A DNA stretch of 64,000 nt from Streptomyces prunicolor NBRC 13075 (GCF_000367365.1 NZ_BARF01000029.1:1-64000); one strand, 5' to 3'; positions 9,740 to 18,775 are shown, counted from the stretch's first letter. Numbers and translations are program-made. The notes: a model not told the origin generated them from the sequence alone.

Positions 9740-10232
9740 CGGAACTCTTGGTCGGGAGTTGCACGACGAGCAGCACGACCCCGCTCAACAGGAACACCCG
9801 CGTCGCGGCCTCCAGCCCGTTCCAGTCCTTCGACTGCCACATCGAGAACCACTCGCCGCCGACCGCGATGAACCCGGCCCCGAACAACACCATGAGCATG
9901 AGCAGCCCGTACGTGGAGAAACGCCGGGCCCGCTCATCGTCCCGCCGGACCCACAGCCAGGTTCCGTAGATCAGCACGAGCGCGGCAAGGGTCTCCCACG
10001 CGATGATCGCGACATAGACGGCATCCTGCAGCCCTTTACCGCTGACCGCCCGCCACATCAGATCGTCGTCCTTGAACGTCGTGTCCATGGCCAGCACATG
10101 CCGCACGAACTGCTGGTTGGTCCCGAAGTCGGTGATGTTCCCGAAGGCGACGAGGGCGATGTAGAGGGCGACGGTGGCGGTGAGGAGGGTGGCGGCGAGG
10201 GTGGTCGCGGTGCGCGAGGTGGGGGCGGTCAT
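9732..10232 (-). CDS. DUF2165 family small integral membrane protein
   Basis: 166 aa with four predicted membrane helices (roughly residues 8-30, 70-92, 102-125 and 140-160). The family's FGNITDF near the first helix and VRHVLAMDTTF after it are recognisable. The ATG has GGGAAGGAACC upstream. Function is unknown for the family. It is convergent with the YkuD-like gene, and the reading frames overlap by eight bases. Confidence 0.85.
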   Translation of the reverse strand: MTAPTSRTATTLAATLLTATVALYIALVAFGNITDFGTNQQFVRHVLAMDTTFKDDDLMWRAVSGKGLQDAVYVAIIAWETLAALVLIYGTWLWVRRDDERARRFSTYGLLMLMVLFGAGFIAVGGEWFSMWQSKDWNGLEAATRVFLLSGVVLLVVQLPTKSSAT

Positions 10233-10346
10233 GACAGGTTCCTTCCCCGTGCGGGAGGGAGTGCCTCACCTGTTGAGGTCCGCGGTCGTTGGGCGAGAAT
10301 GGTGCCGCACGGACTCCGGTGGGCGTGCTGACGAGGGGGCGTACGG

Positions 10347-12788
10347 GTGGCGCAGGCGCGGCCGTCGATGCAGGAGCTGATCCGGCAGCGCAGGCGGGCC
10401 GGTTTCGTGGGGCGGGGTGTTGAACGGGCCGCGTTCCGGGCCAACTTCGGGATCGCGCCCGAGGACGAGCGGCACCGGTTCCTCTTCCACGTGCACGGCA
10501 ACGCGGGAGTCGGGAAGACGTTCCTGGTGCGGGAGTTGGAACAGGTCGCGCGGGAGATGGGCGCGCTGACGGCGTACGTCGACGAGAGCGTCGGGAGTGT
10601 GCCGGAGGCGATGGCGGTGATCAGTCGTCAGTTCGCTCTGCAGGGACACAGGTTCAAGGAGCTGGAGCGACTGCTCGCCGCGCATCGAGAGCGGCGGCAC
10701 GAGGCGGAGGCGGCTGTCGTAGCCATGCTCGAACCGGCGCCGGAGGGGCCGTCGGCGAGCAGCATGGTGGCGGCGCGGGCCGGACTGGTCGGACTCGGCA
10801 TGGTGCCGGGGGCCGGCGCTTTCGCGGGTGCGCTCGACGCCGCCCAACTCGCCCAGGGAGCGGATCGGTTGAGAGCGGGCCTCAGTGCGCGCTTCCGCAA
10901 TCAGGAGGACGTGCAACTGGTTCTGTCACCGGAGCGAGTCCTCACGCCGGTCCTGCTCGGCGAACTCGCCGACGTGGCGTCCCGGGTCCCCTGGATCGTC
11001 CTGTTCTTCGACACGTACGAGCGGACGGGGCCGTTTCTCGACGGCTGGCTGCATGAGGTGATGACGGGCGACCTGTACGGTTTTCTCCCGGCCACGGTCG
11101 TTGTCGTGACCGCCGGCCAGCACTCCTTCGACACCGCTCGCTGGGGCGGCTTCGCGGACTTCGTGGCCGATGTGCCGCTCGGCCCGTTCACGGAGGCGGA
11201 GACCCGGGGACTGCTCGCCGGCAAGGGGGTCGTGGCCGAGCCCGTGGTCGAGGAGGTGCTGCGTCTCACGGGCGGACTGCCGGTGTTGGTGTCGACGCTG
11301 GCCGAACAGCGTCCTGCCGATCCGCACGATGTGGGCGACCCCAGCGCCACGGCGGTCGAACGCTTCCTGAGATGGGAACACGACCCGGTGCGCCGGGCGG
11401 TGGCGCTCGCGTGCGCCTTGCCCCGGAGCTTGGACATGGACGTGTTCCGGGCCGCTGTCGAATGCCCGGACGAGGAGGCGGAGGCGCTGTTCACGTGGCT
11501 GCGCGGGCTGCCTTTCGTGGATGACCGGGGCGACCGTGTCCGCTATCACCACCTGGTGCGCGAGCCGATGCTCCGCCTGCAGCGCCGCCGCTCCCCACGC
11601 GGGTGGACCGAGCGGCACGCACGGCTCGCCGAGGTCTTCGCCAGGTGGCGCGGAGAGTCCGAAGAGACCAGGGAATCCCACGAGTTCCGGTCGGACGAGG
11701 AGTGGCGCGAACTGCGGCTGGCCGAGTCCTACCACTCCATGTGCGCGTTGCCTCGGACCGCGCCCGCGACGGTGTCCGCCGACATCGTCGCTGCCTGCTC
11801 CTACGGGGAGGACGTGGTGCGCCGTTGGGTACGGCTCGTGGCCGATGCGGGTGAGGACACGGACGCGGAAGCCGTACGGACGTATGGGCGTGCCCTGGCG
11901 GAGGCGTTCGCGGACGGAGGTGTGGCCGGTCTGCTCCAGTTGCTGCTGAGCCGCGCGCGCGGGGACGAACGGTGGCGAGCGGAGGCGTGGGCGCACCGAG
12001 GCGACGCCCTCGGCCGGGCCGGTGACTACGAGCAGGCCCTGGACGACTACGACCGTGCCCTCGCGCTCGACCCGGACCTCGTGCGAGCCCACCGGGCGAA
12101 GGCGGTGACCCGAGGTGGAATGGGCGACTACGATGCCGCACTCCGTGACCTTGACCGGGTCGTGGCCCTGGAGCCGGACAACGCGTACAACGTCATCCTG
12201 CGCGGTGAACACCACCGCATCGCGCGCCACCATGCCGAAGCGATGCGGGACTTGGACGAGGGCATCCGCCTCGATCCGACCAGCGACTTCGCCTGGGCGT
12301 CCCGAGGCGCCACCCGCTTATTCCTCGGCGAACTCGACATGGCTCTCTCGGACTTGAACCGTGCGCTGGAACTCAAGCCCGACTACGCCTGGGCACTTGC
12401 CCGCCGGGCACGGGTGTGGCGGGCGTTCGGCGACCACGAACGCCAACTGGCCGACCTCGACCGCGCGCTCCCGCTGCAACCCGACTGGGCCTGGGGACTC
12501 TGCGAACGCGGCGACGCCCTCCGTACGGCCGGCCGCGACGAGGAGGCGCTCGCCGACTACGACCGTGCCCTCGCCCTCGACCCTGACTACGCGTCGGCGT
12601 ACGCCAGCCGCGGCGCGAGCCTGGCCAATCTGGGCCGCGACGAGGAGGCGCTCGCCGACCTGGACCGCGCTCTGGAACTCAAACCCGCGTATGCCTGGGC
12701 CACGGAGTGGCGGATGACCGTGCGCCGGCGACTCGGTGCGTCCACCTCGAACGACGGGCCCGATGATCACCCGTCCGCCGCCAACTGA
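10347..12788 (+). CDS. STAND-like P-loop ATPase with C-terminal TPR array
   Basis: 813 aa, GTG start with GAGGGGG upstream. The N-terminal part is an NTPase domain with Walker A HGNAGVGKT near residues 50-58 and a Walker B-like stretch VPWIVLFFDTYER near 212-225, followed by winged-helix-like and helical regions. The last 270 residues are about seven tetratricopeptide repeats with the pattern GDYEQALDDYDRALALDP, indicating a protein-binding scaffold. No membrane segment or DNA-binding domain was seen. A rare TTA leucine codon lies at 12318-12320, so translation should depend on the bldA tRNA. It may be a developmental or stress signalling ATPase; that is inference. Confidence 0.8.
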   Translation: MAQARPSMQELIRQRRRAGFVGRGVERAAFRANFGIAPEDERHRFLFHVHGNAGVGKTFLVRELEQVAREMGALTAYVDESVGSVPEAMAVISRQFALQGHRFKELERLLAAHRERRHEAEAAVVAMLEPAPEGPSASSMVAARAGLVGLGMVPGAGAFAGALDAAQLAQGADRLRAGLSARFRNQEDVQLVLSPERVLTPVLLGELADVASRVPWIVLFFDTYERTGPFLDGWLHEVMTGDLYGFLPATVVVVTAGQHSFDTARWGGFADFVADVPLGPFTEAETRGLLAGKGVVAEPVVEEVLRLTGGLPVLVSTLAEQRPADPHDVGDPSATAVERFLRWEHDPVRRAVALACALPRSLDMDVFRAAVECPDEEAEALFTWLRGLPFVDDRGDRVRYHHLVREPMLRLQRRRSPRGWTERHARLAEVFARWRGESEETRESHEFRSDEEWRELRLAESYHSMCALPRTAPATVSADIVAACSYGEDVVRRWVRLVADAGEDTDAEAVRTYGRALAEAFADGGVAGLLQLLLSRARGDERWRAEAWAHRGDALGRAGDYEQALDDYDRALALDPDLVRAHRAKAVTRGGMGDYDAALRDLDRVVALEPDNAYNVILRGEHHRIARHHAEAMRDLDEGIRLDPTSDFAWASRGATRLFLGELDMALSDLNRALELKPDYAWALARRARVWRAFGDHERQLADLDRALPLQPDWAWGLCERGDALRTAGRDEEALADYDRALALDPDYASAYASRGASLANLGRDEEALADLDRALELKPAYAWATEWRMTVRRRLGASTSNDGPDDHPSAAN

Positions 12789-12805
12789 GCTTCGGGGTAA
12801 GCGAG

Positions 12806-12997
12806 TTACCGGGATACTCCGGCGAACGACACGAACTCGGTCCACGAGGTATCCGCGAAGGCGAGTTGGGCGCGCTGCGTGTTCTTGGAGTCGCGTACGT
12901 GGACCGTGGCATCGGCGGCGACTATCGCGACCTCGACGCAATCAGGGCCGTCGTTGCTGCTGTAGCTGCTCTTGAACCACTTCAGCGCGGAGGTCAT
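12806..12997 (-). CDS. DUF397 domain protein
   Basis: 63-aa single-domain DUF397 protein with the usual start KWFKSSYSSNDGPDCVEVA and the VRDSKN motif. Its ATG overlaps the TGA of the XRE regulator by four bases, and GGGAGAAGAG lies upstream, so the two are translationally coupled. In Streptomyces such small proteins are the partners, probably antitoxin-like or anti-regulator, of the adjacent XRE-DUF5753 protein. The exact biochemical role is not settled. Confidence 0.9.
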   Translation of the reverse strand: MTSALKWFKSSYSSNDGPDCVEVAIVAADATVHVRDSKNTQRAQLAFADTSWTEFVSFAGVSR

Positions 12998-13815
12998 GTC
13001 TCTTCTCCCATTACTTTCTCGATGAAGGCCAGGGAATCCCGTGGCGTGAGAGCCTGCGCCCGGATCATGCCATAGCGCATTTCGAGGACCTGAACTTCCT
13101 TGGGATCGCTGATCAGTCGGCTGTGGAGCTGGCCCTCCGAGTGGCCGAGTGTCTTGCCGTCGAGGAGCTTCAGCAGCCGGATCGAGCCCGCCATACCCGC
13201 GTGGTCCTCACGGTCTGTGGGCATCACCTGGATCTCGACATGGCGCAACTTACTGATCTCCAGGAGGTGTTCAAGCTGCTTGCGCAGCACCATTCTGCCT
13301 CCGAGGGGCCGCCGTAGCGTCACCTCTTCCTGGACGAAGGTGAGCAGCGGCGATGGCTTGCGTTCGAAGACGGCCTTGCGTGCCACACGCGCGGTGACGT
13401 GCCGATCGATCTCCTCCTCCGTGTACGCGGGCCGTCGCATGACGTACAACTCCCTGGCGTAGTCCGGGGTTTGCAGCAGCCCGTGAATCTGGTGGCTGTC
13501 GTAGGCTCCCAGCTCTACGGCCTCGTCCTCCAGGTTTTTCAGATCCCGGACCTTCTTCGGGTACCGGGCCTTCTCCACGTCCTCCTTCATCGCGGAGATC
13601 TTGCCGCCCGCTTTCAACACCTTGTCCGCCTTGTCGAGGAACTCCGGCTTGGGGGCTCGCCGCCCCCGCTCCACCGACGAGACCATCTCCGCGCTGTACC
13701 CGATCTCGACCCCGAACTCCGCCTGTGACAGCCCGGCGGCCTCCCGCCACATCTTGATCTGACGGCCTACCGCCTTCAGTACGGCCGCCGACTCCTCGTC
13801 CTCCACACCGCCCAC
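12994..13815 (-). CDS. XRE family regulator with DUF5753 domain (WhiJ-like)
   Basis: 273 aa. The N-terminal helix-turn-helix (about residues 15-70) has AAGLSQAEFGVEIGYSAEMV and SSVERGRRAPKPEFL. The DUF5753 domain follows, with IHGLLQTPDYARELYVMR and VEIQVMPTDREDHAGMAG. It is coupled to DUF397 by an ATGA overlap and divergent, across 86 bp, from an anti-sigma-like ATPase gene. This trio is the standard WhiJ-type arrangement of Streptomyces, associated with timing of differentiation. The direct targets cannot be seen here. Confidence 0.9.
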   Translation of the reverse strand: MGGVEDEESAAVLKAVGRQIKMWREAAGLSQAEFGVEIGYSAEMVSSVERGRRAPKPEFLDKADKVLKAGGKISAMKEDVEKARYPKKVRDLKNLEDEAVELGAYDSHQIHGLLQTPDYARELYVMRRPAYTEEEIDRHVTARVARKAVFERKPSPLLTFVQEEVTLRRPLGGRMVLRKQLEHLLEISKLRHVEIQVMPTDREDHAGMAGSIRLLKLLDGKTLGHSEGQLHSRLISDPKEVQVLEMRYGMIRAQALTPRDSLAFIEKVMGEET

Positions 13816-13901
13816 CTCTCGTGCACGAGCCGGACGACCCCGGACAGCAGCCGGACAGTCGCGCTCCGTACCGACATGAATGCTGTTCAGGGTAGACAGG
13901 A

Positions 13902-14345
13902 GTGGCCACGCTGAGTGATGTGAATGAAGAAATCACTCAAGCCGCGACCCTGGTACGGCACTTCACCGTGCTGTTGTCCGCAACGCGCCGGGGAGCCCGC
14001 CTCGCCCGTCTCCTCACGGAACGTCAACTCGCCGACTGGGGGCTGCCGTCCGAGGCCGCGGAACACGTCGTCGCCGAACTCTCCGCTAACGCTGTCGTGC
14101 ACGGGCGGGTACCCGGGCGCGATTTCAGGCTGACTCTACGGCTCGACGCATTCGGCACGCTCCGTATCGAGGTGACGGACGCCCGAGGCGATCGGGTCCC
14201 CCGTGTCCCGAACTCGGCCTCGGTGTGCGCGGAATCGGGGCGCGGGCTGCTGCTCGTGGCCGCGTACGCGGAGCGTTGGGGTGTTGATGAGACACCCACC
14301 CCCTGCAAGACCGTGTGGGCCGAACTCGTGTTGGGGCGGGAGTGA
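13902..14345 (+). CDS. HATPase_c anti-sigma-like ATP-binding protein
   Basis: 147 aa. GHKL ATPase fold of the RsbW/SpoIIAB type: N-box VVAELSANAVVHG, G1 box VTDARGDRVPRV and G2 box ESGRGLLLVAAYAERWG. A kinase or sigma-binding role is family knowledge. The GTG at 13902 is preceded by a weak ACAGGAG. Divergent from the XRE/DUF397 pair, forming the common three-gene regulatory locus; the shared 86-bp promoter region probably carries the XRE operator. Confidence 0.88.
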   Translation: MATLSDVNEEITQAATLVRHFTVLLSATRRGARLARLLTERQLADWGLPSEAAEHVVAELSANAVVHGRVPGRDFRLTLRLDAFGTLRIEVTDARGDRVPRVPNSASVCAESGRGLLLVAAYAERWGVDETPTPCKTVWAELVLGRE

Positions 14346-14407
14346 GGGGATGCTGTGGCCCTGAGCTGTGGAGTGACCGTCGGTCCGCCCGCTTCTTTGT
14401 GAGTGTC

Positions 14408-14502
14408 GGGATTGCGCGAGCCGAGTAAAGGGCGCTCCCTGCGGTCGCGTCGGCTGCGCCGATTCCGCTTCGCTTCACCCTTGACTCGCCTCACGCAATC
14501 CC
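14408..14502. repeat. Long hairpin with 25-bp arms in a gene-free stretch
   Basis: The left arm 14408-14432 begins GGGATTGCGCGAGCCGAG; the right arm 14478-14502 is its reverse complement with three mismatches in 25. The 45-base loop is GC-rich. It sits 60 bp after the HATPase stop and could terminate that transcript, but the arms are long and there is no T-run. Confidence 0.75.
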
Positions 14503-14553
14503 GTTGGAGAAGCGAGCGGGCGGCCCCGAGGGATGGGTGGCCGGCTGTGAGTC

Positions 14554-14963
14554 CCCTTGCCTGTACTGCGTTGTGGGCCGGTGCGGAGGGTGCGCGCTCG
14601 CGTCTCGCCTGCACGCCGGGCCGGCTCAGCGGCCAGCGGTGAGTGGGGACTTGAGCCATAGGCATGGGGCCATGGCCTGTGGGCGGATCGGGCCGGTTCT
14701 GGGCGACGGCCCGGACGACAGCCCCCACCGACCGGCCCTCCCTGGGGTACCCGGTCCGCAGAAGTGTGACAGTTTCAGCGGAAGTGTCACACTTCCCCGA
14801 CCCACCCACCGCCCCGGCGGCCTCCCACCCGCCCCGCCGTGCTGCCGACCCTGCCCTCTCGCTTCTCCCCCCACCGGCCGGTCGCCGCTAAGCCGGCCCG
14901 GCGTGCTGGCGAGACGCGAGCGCGCATCCCTCACTCCGGCCCGCAACGCAGTTCAGGCAAGGG
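14554..14963. repeat. 410-bp element with 95-bp imperfect terminal inverted repeats
   Basis: Positions 14554-14648 and 14869-14963 are inverted copies, about 85 percent identical when compared by eye, sharing for example TGCGCGCTCGCGTCTCGCC and GCACGCCGGGCCGGCT. The 220-bp centre has no credible gene. It includes a second perfect inverted repeat, GAAGTGTGACA (14761-14771) and TGTCACACTTC (14785-14795). The layout resembles a miniature inverted-repeat element or a large structured RNA. The remainder of the 760-bp gap (14346-15107) holds the separate hairpin at 14408 and no gene that I can support. Confidence 0.7.
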
Positions 14964-15107
14964 TGTTCATGCCTGGCCCAACGTCCACCCACCAACCCCC
15001 GACCAGCCCAACCCCTGTATACCGATCCACCCTCTCAACCCACCGTCCCCGTTCGATTACAGTGCTGAACTGACTCGTACGTACGACGGAGCCCTGAGGA
15101 GGCCTGG

Positions 15108-16226
15108 GTGAGTACGGCAACCGCGGCCGTCTGGGGCCGGGTCGAGCAGCAGGATTTTCGGAGTCGGGTGCGGGGGGCGCTGCTCGGGGCCGCTGTGGGG
15201 GATGCCCTTGGTGCGCCCGTCGATCTGTTGGCGATCGACGAGATCCGGGAGGCCTACGGTGCGGAGGGCGTCGTGGATCTCGCCTTCGGGTACGGGCGGC
15301 GGGGCGCCGTCACTCATCTCACGCAGCTCACTCTCTTCACCGTGGACGGGTTGATCCGGGCGCAGGTCAGACGGGATACCGGGGCCTGGCATCCGCCCAC
15401 CGATCTGCACCGGGCCTATCTGCGGTGGGCCGCCACCCAGCACGACTGGGGGCCCGATGAGCGTCGTAAGGACGACGGATGGCTCGCGCGGGAGGAGTGG
15501 CTCTACGCTCGGCGGGATCCAACTCGGGCTTGCTTGTTGGGACTTGGGGATGAGCGGATGGGGACGCTCGACGCGCCCAAGAATCCCGGTGAGGTGGGGA
15601 GTGAGGCTGCCGTACGGTCCGCGCCCTTCGGGTTGCTCGTGGGGTGGGAGCCTCAGCTGGTGATGCAGCTCGCCGTGGAGTGTGCGACGCAGACTCATGG
15701 GCATCCCGTCGGGTATCTCTCCGCCGGTGCCTACGCTGTCATCGTGCATGGGCTGGCCCGGGGGGAGAGCCTCGACGCCGCCGTGCAGCGGGCGCTCGCC
15801 CAGCTCGCCGCGCGGCCCGGGCATCCGCCCGTCTCCGACGCCCTTCAGCGCGCCCTCGGTGCCGTACGGCAGGGGATGCCCACCTCCGGGCGGGTCGAGG
15901 AGCTGGTGGGGGAGGGGAGCGCGGAAGGGGTGCTCGCCGGGGCCGTCTACTGCGCGCTCGTCGGGGAGGACGTACGGCATGGGCTGTGTCTCGCCGTGAA
16001 TCAGGGCGGGCCCTCGGGCGCCACCGGGGCGCTCACCGGTGGGCTGCTCGGGGCCCTGTACGGCGAGACGGCCCTCCCGCCGGCCTGGCTGGCCGAACTG
16101 GAGGGCCGTCCCACGTTGCTTGTGCTCGCCGACGACTTCGCCGTGGAGATGACCCAGGGGCCCGCGTTGCACGGGCCCGCCGGGTCGGCTCCCGGCTGGA
16201 TCGCCCGGTATCCGCGAGGGGGCTGA
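15108..16226 (+). CDS. ADP-ribosylglycohydrolase family protein, probably inactive
   Basis: 372 aa, GTG start with GAGGAGG upstream. The family fold is clear from RGALLGAAVGDALGAPVD at the N-terminus and GALTGGLLGALYG near the end. Active members bind two magnesium ions through T-D-D-T and G-D-x-D motifs. Here the first reads T69-H70-L71-T72 and the second G301-P302-S303-G304, so four Asp ligands are lost while the scaffold is kept; the GDALG Asp remains. I infer a pseudoenzyme, perhaps an ADP-ribose-binding or structural protein. It ends 7 bp from the convergent symporter gene. Confidence 0.85.
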   Translation: MSTATAAVWGRVEQQDFRSRVRGALLGAAVGDALGAPVDLLAIDEIREAYGAEGVVDLAFGYGRRGAVTHLTQLTLFTVDGLIRAQVRRDTGAWHPPTDLHRAYLRWAATQHDWGPDERRKDDGWLAREEWLYARRDPTRACLLGLGDERMGTLDAPKNPGEVGSEAAVRSAPFGLLVGWEPQLVMQLAVECATQTHGHPVGYLSAGAYAVIVHGLARGESLDAAVQRALAQLAARPGHPPVSDALQRALGAVRQGMPTSGRVEELVGEGSAEGVLAGAVYCALVGEDVRHGLCLAVNQGGPSGATGALTGGLLGALYGETALPPAWLAELEGRPTLLVLADDFAVEMTQGPALHGPAGSAPGWIARYPRGG

Positions 16227-16233
16227 GCAGGTA

Positions 16234-17823
16234 CTACGACTGCCTGCCCACCACGTCGTCCTGTACGTCGTCCGCCACCCCGGCCCGCGCCGGTACCGCG
16301 ACCGCCGCCGCCTCGCCGTCGTCGTCCCCGCCGCCGTTGATCCGCTCGATCAGCGCGTCCCGTTCCGGGGTGTCCTCGGGCTTCACGTAGCCGATGAGGA
16401 TGTAGAGGATCAGGGATACGGCCAGCGGTATCGACACCTGGTACTGGAGCGGGACTCCGCCGTCCACCTCCCAGTTGATCGGGTAGTTGACCAGCCAGAA
16501 GGCGAACAGGCCCGCCGCCCAGCTCGTGAGGGCCGCCGTGGGGCCGGACTTGCGGAAGGGGCGGAGCAGGCCGAGCATCATCGGGATCGCGATCGGGCCC
16601 ATGAGACCCGCGACCCATTTGATGACGACGGTGATGATGTCCTTGAAGGTGGGCGAGTTGATCTGCGTGGCCACCGCCATCGACAGACCGAGGAAGACGA
16701 CCGTGGTCACGCGGGCAGCGATCAGGCCCGAACGGTCGTTCCACGCACGGGCCTTGGCGGATACGACCGGTGCCACGTCCCGTGTGAAGACCGCCGCGAT
16801 CGCGTTCGCGTCGGACGAGCACATCGCCATCGTGTGCGAGAAGAAGCCGACGACCACCAGGCCCAACAGGCCGTGTGGGAGGAGTTGTTCGGTCATCAGG
16901 CCGTAGGAGTCGGAGCCGTCCGGCTTCTGCGCGTGGACCAGGAGCGGGGACATCCACATGGGGAAGAAGAGGACCGTCGGCCAGATCAGCCACAGAGCCG
17001 CCGACAGGCGGGCCGAACGCTCGGCCTCGTGGGGGGTCTTGGTGGCCATGTAGCGCTGGGCCTGGTTGAGCATGCCGCCGTTGTACTCGAAGAGCTTGAT
17101 GAAGAGGAACGCGAGCAGGAACACCGTGCCGTAGGGACCGACCAGCGGTTTGCCGTGGCCCTGGAGGGCCGGTTCGTCCCAGGCGCCGAGGAAGCCGATG
17201 CCCTTGTCGTTCAACTTCAGTACGACCGCCACGAACATGGAGACGCCGGCCAGCAACTGGATGATGAACTGGCCGAGTTCGGTCAGCGCGTCCGCCCACA
17301 GGCCGCCGATCGTGCAGTAGACGGCCGTGATCGCGCCGGTGATGAGGATGCCCTGGTTCAGGGACACACCTGTGAACACCGACAACAGGGTCGCGATCGC
17401 CGCCCACTTGGCCGCCACGTCCACGATCTTCAGCAGCATCCCGGACCAGGCGAGCGCCTGTTGGGTCTTGAGGTTGTAGCGGTTCTTCAGGTACTCGAGC
17501 GGGGATGCCACATGGAGCCGTGAGCGCAGCCGGTTGATGCGCGGCGCGAACAGCTTGGAGCCGATGGCGATGCCCAGCGCGATCGGGAACGACCAGGTGA
17601 TGAAGGACGTGACGCCGTAGGTGTAGGCGATGCCCGCGTAGCCGGTGAACATCACCGCGCTGTAGCCCGACATGTGGTGCGAGATGCCGGACAGCCACCA
17701 CGGCATCTTCCCGCCGGCCGTGAAGAAGTCGCTCACGTTGTCGACGCGCTTGTGCGACCACACACCGATCGCCACCATCACGCCGAAATAGCCGATGAGC
17801 ACGGCCCAGTCGAGCCCGTTCAT
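16234..17823 (-). CDS. Sodium:solute symporter family permease
   Basis: About 529 aa from the ATG at 17823 (GGGAGGG upstream). It has 12-13 predicted membrane helices and typical SSS signatures near the N-terminus: VDNVSDFFTAGGKMPWWLSG, HHMSGYSAVMFTGYAG, then YNLKTQQALAWSGMLL and a Ser-rich GFFSHTMAMCSSDANAIAAV. The C-terminal tail is acidic and cytoplasmic. It would import an organic solute (sugar, carboxylate or similar) with sodium across the plasma membrane. It lies 135 bp downstream of the SDR gene on the same strand and could be co-expressed. Substrate not identifiable. Confidence 0.88.
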   Translation of the reverse strand: MNGLDWAVLIGYFGVMVAIGVWSHKRVDNVSDFFTAGGKMPWWLSGISHHMSGYSAVMFTGYAGIAYTYGVTSFITWSFPIALGIAIGSKLFAPRINRLRSRLHVASPLEYLKNRYNLKTQQALAWSGMLLKIVDVAAKWAAIATLLSVFTGVSLNQGILITGAITAVYCTIGGLWADALTELGQFIIQLLAGVSMFVAVVLKLNDKGIGFLGAWDEPALQGHGKPLVGPYGTVFLLAFLFIKLFEYNGGMLNQAQRYMATKTPHEAERSARLSAALWLIWPTVLFFPMWMSPLLVHAQKPDGSDSYGLMTEQLLPHGLLGLVVVGFFSHTMAMCSSDANAIAAVFTRDVAPVVSAKARAWNDRSGLIAARVTTVVFLGLSMAVATQINSPTFKDIITVVIKWVAGLMGPIAIPMMLGLLRPFRKSGPTAALTSWAAGLFAFWLVNYPINWEVDGGVPLQYQVSIPLAVSLILYILIGYVKPEDTPERDALIERINGGGDDDGEAAAVAVPARAGVADDVQDDVVGRQS

Positions 17824-17958
17824 ATGCGCCCTCCCACGATTGAGCCGGTTCAGCCCGGGGCTCATCGTGGGCGGTCGCGCGTGAGCACGACAAGTAAGCG
17901 CACGGTCAAGGGGGAGTAAAATCGTTCGGATTGATGTTCCGCGTTCAGCTATGTGAAC

Positions 17959-18747
17959 TCATCGCATCAGCTCACCGGCGTTGACCAGCAACGACTGTCC
18001 CGTGATCGCCCGCGCCCGTTCCGACGCCAGGAACACCGCCGCGTCCGCCACATCCCCGTCCGTCGCCAGCTCGGGCAACGCCATCCGGTCGGCCAGCCGC
18101 TTCAGCACCTCCGCCTCCGGCACCTGCTCCGTGTGCGCGGTGAACTGCACGAACGCCTCCACCGGCGGCCCCCACATCCACCCCGGCAGCACGGTGTTCA
18201 CCCGGATCCGGTACGGCCCCAACTCCCTTGCCAGCGAGTACATCGCGCTCGTCAGCGCCCCCTTCGACGCCGCGTACGCCGCCTGCCGCACCTGCGAGGG
18301 CGCGGCCACGGCCGACTGCGTCCCGATGAATACCACCGAGCCGCCGCCCACCTCCTTCAACGCCGGCAGGCAGGCCCGCGTCATCTTCAGCGTCCCCAGC
18401 AGATTCACGTCGATCACCGACTGCCAGGTCGCGAAGTCCGCGTCCTCGACCCCGCCGAAGTAGCTGTCCCACGCGGCCACTTGGACCACCGCGTCGACCC
18501 GCCCGAACCGCTCCCGCGCCACCGCCACAAGCGCCTCGCACTGCACCTCGTCCGTGATGTCCGTCGCCCGGTACGCCGTGTGCGTGCCGTCCGGATCGAT
18601 CTCGGCGGCCGACTTGGCGAGATTCGCCTCCGTCCGCGCGCCGAGCACGGCGTTCCCTCCGTCCCGTACGACGGCGGCGGCGACCTGGTGGCCGAGTCCG
18701 GCCCCGACCCCCGAGACGACGACGGTCTTGCCCGCGAGCAGCGACAT
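17959..18747 (-). CDS. SDR family oxidoreductase
   Basis: 262-aa short-chain dehydrogenase from the ATG at 18747 (GGGAGGGATCGG upstream). The Rossmann start GKTVVVSGVGAGLGHQ is the TGxxxGxG variant (here SGVGAGLG), and the catalytic Ser lies in FIGTQSAVAAP with YAASKGAL giving Tyr and Lys. The tail SLLVNAGELMR is typical. It would oxidise or reduce an alcohol/ketone with NAD(P). It shares an 81-bp divergent promoter region with the gene at 18829, including a palindromic operator, suggesting joint control by one repressor. Confidence 0.88.
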   Translation of the reverse strand: MSLLAGKTVVVSGVGAGLGHQVAAAVVRDGGNAVLGARTEANLAKSAAEIDPDGTHTAYRATDITDEVQCEALVAVARERFGRVDAVVQVAAWDSYFGGVEDADFATWQSVIDVNLLGTLKMTRACLPALKEVGGGSVVFIGTQSAVAAPSQVRQAAYAASKGALTSAMYSLARELGPYRIRVNTVLPGWMWGPPVEAFVQFTAHTEQVPEAEVLKRLADRMALPELATDGDVADAAVFLASERARAITGQSLLVNAGELMR

Positions 18748-18775
18748 CCGATCCCTCCCGGGGTCTGGCGGTTTA

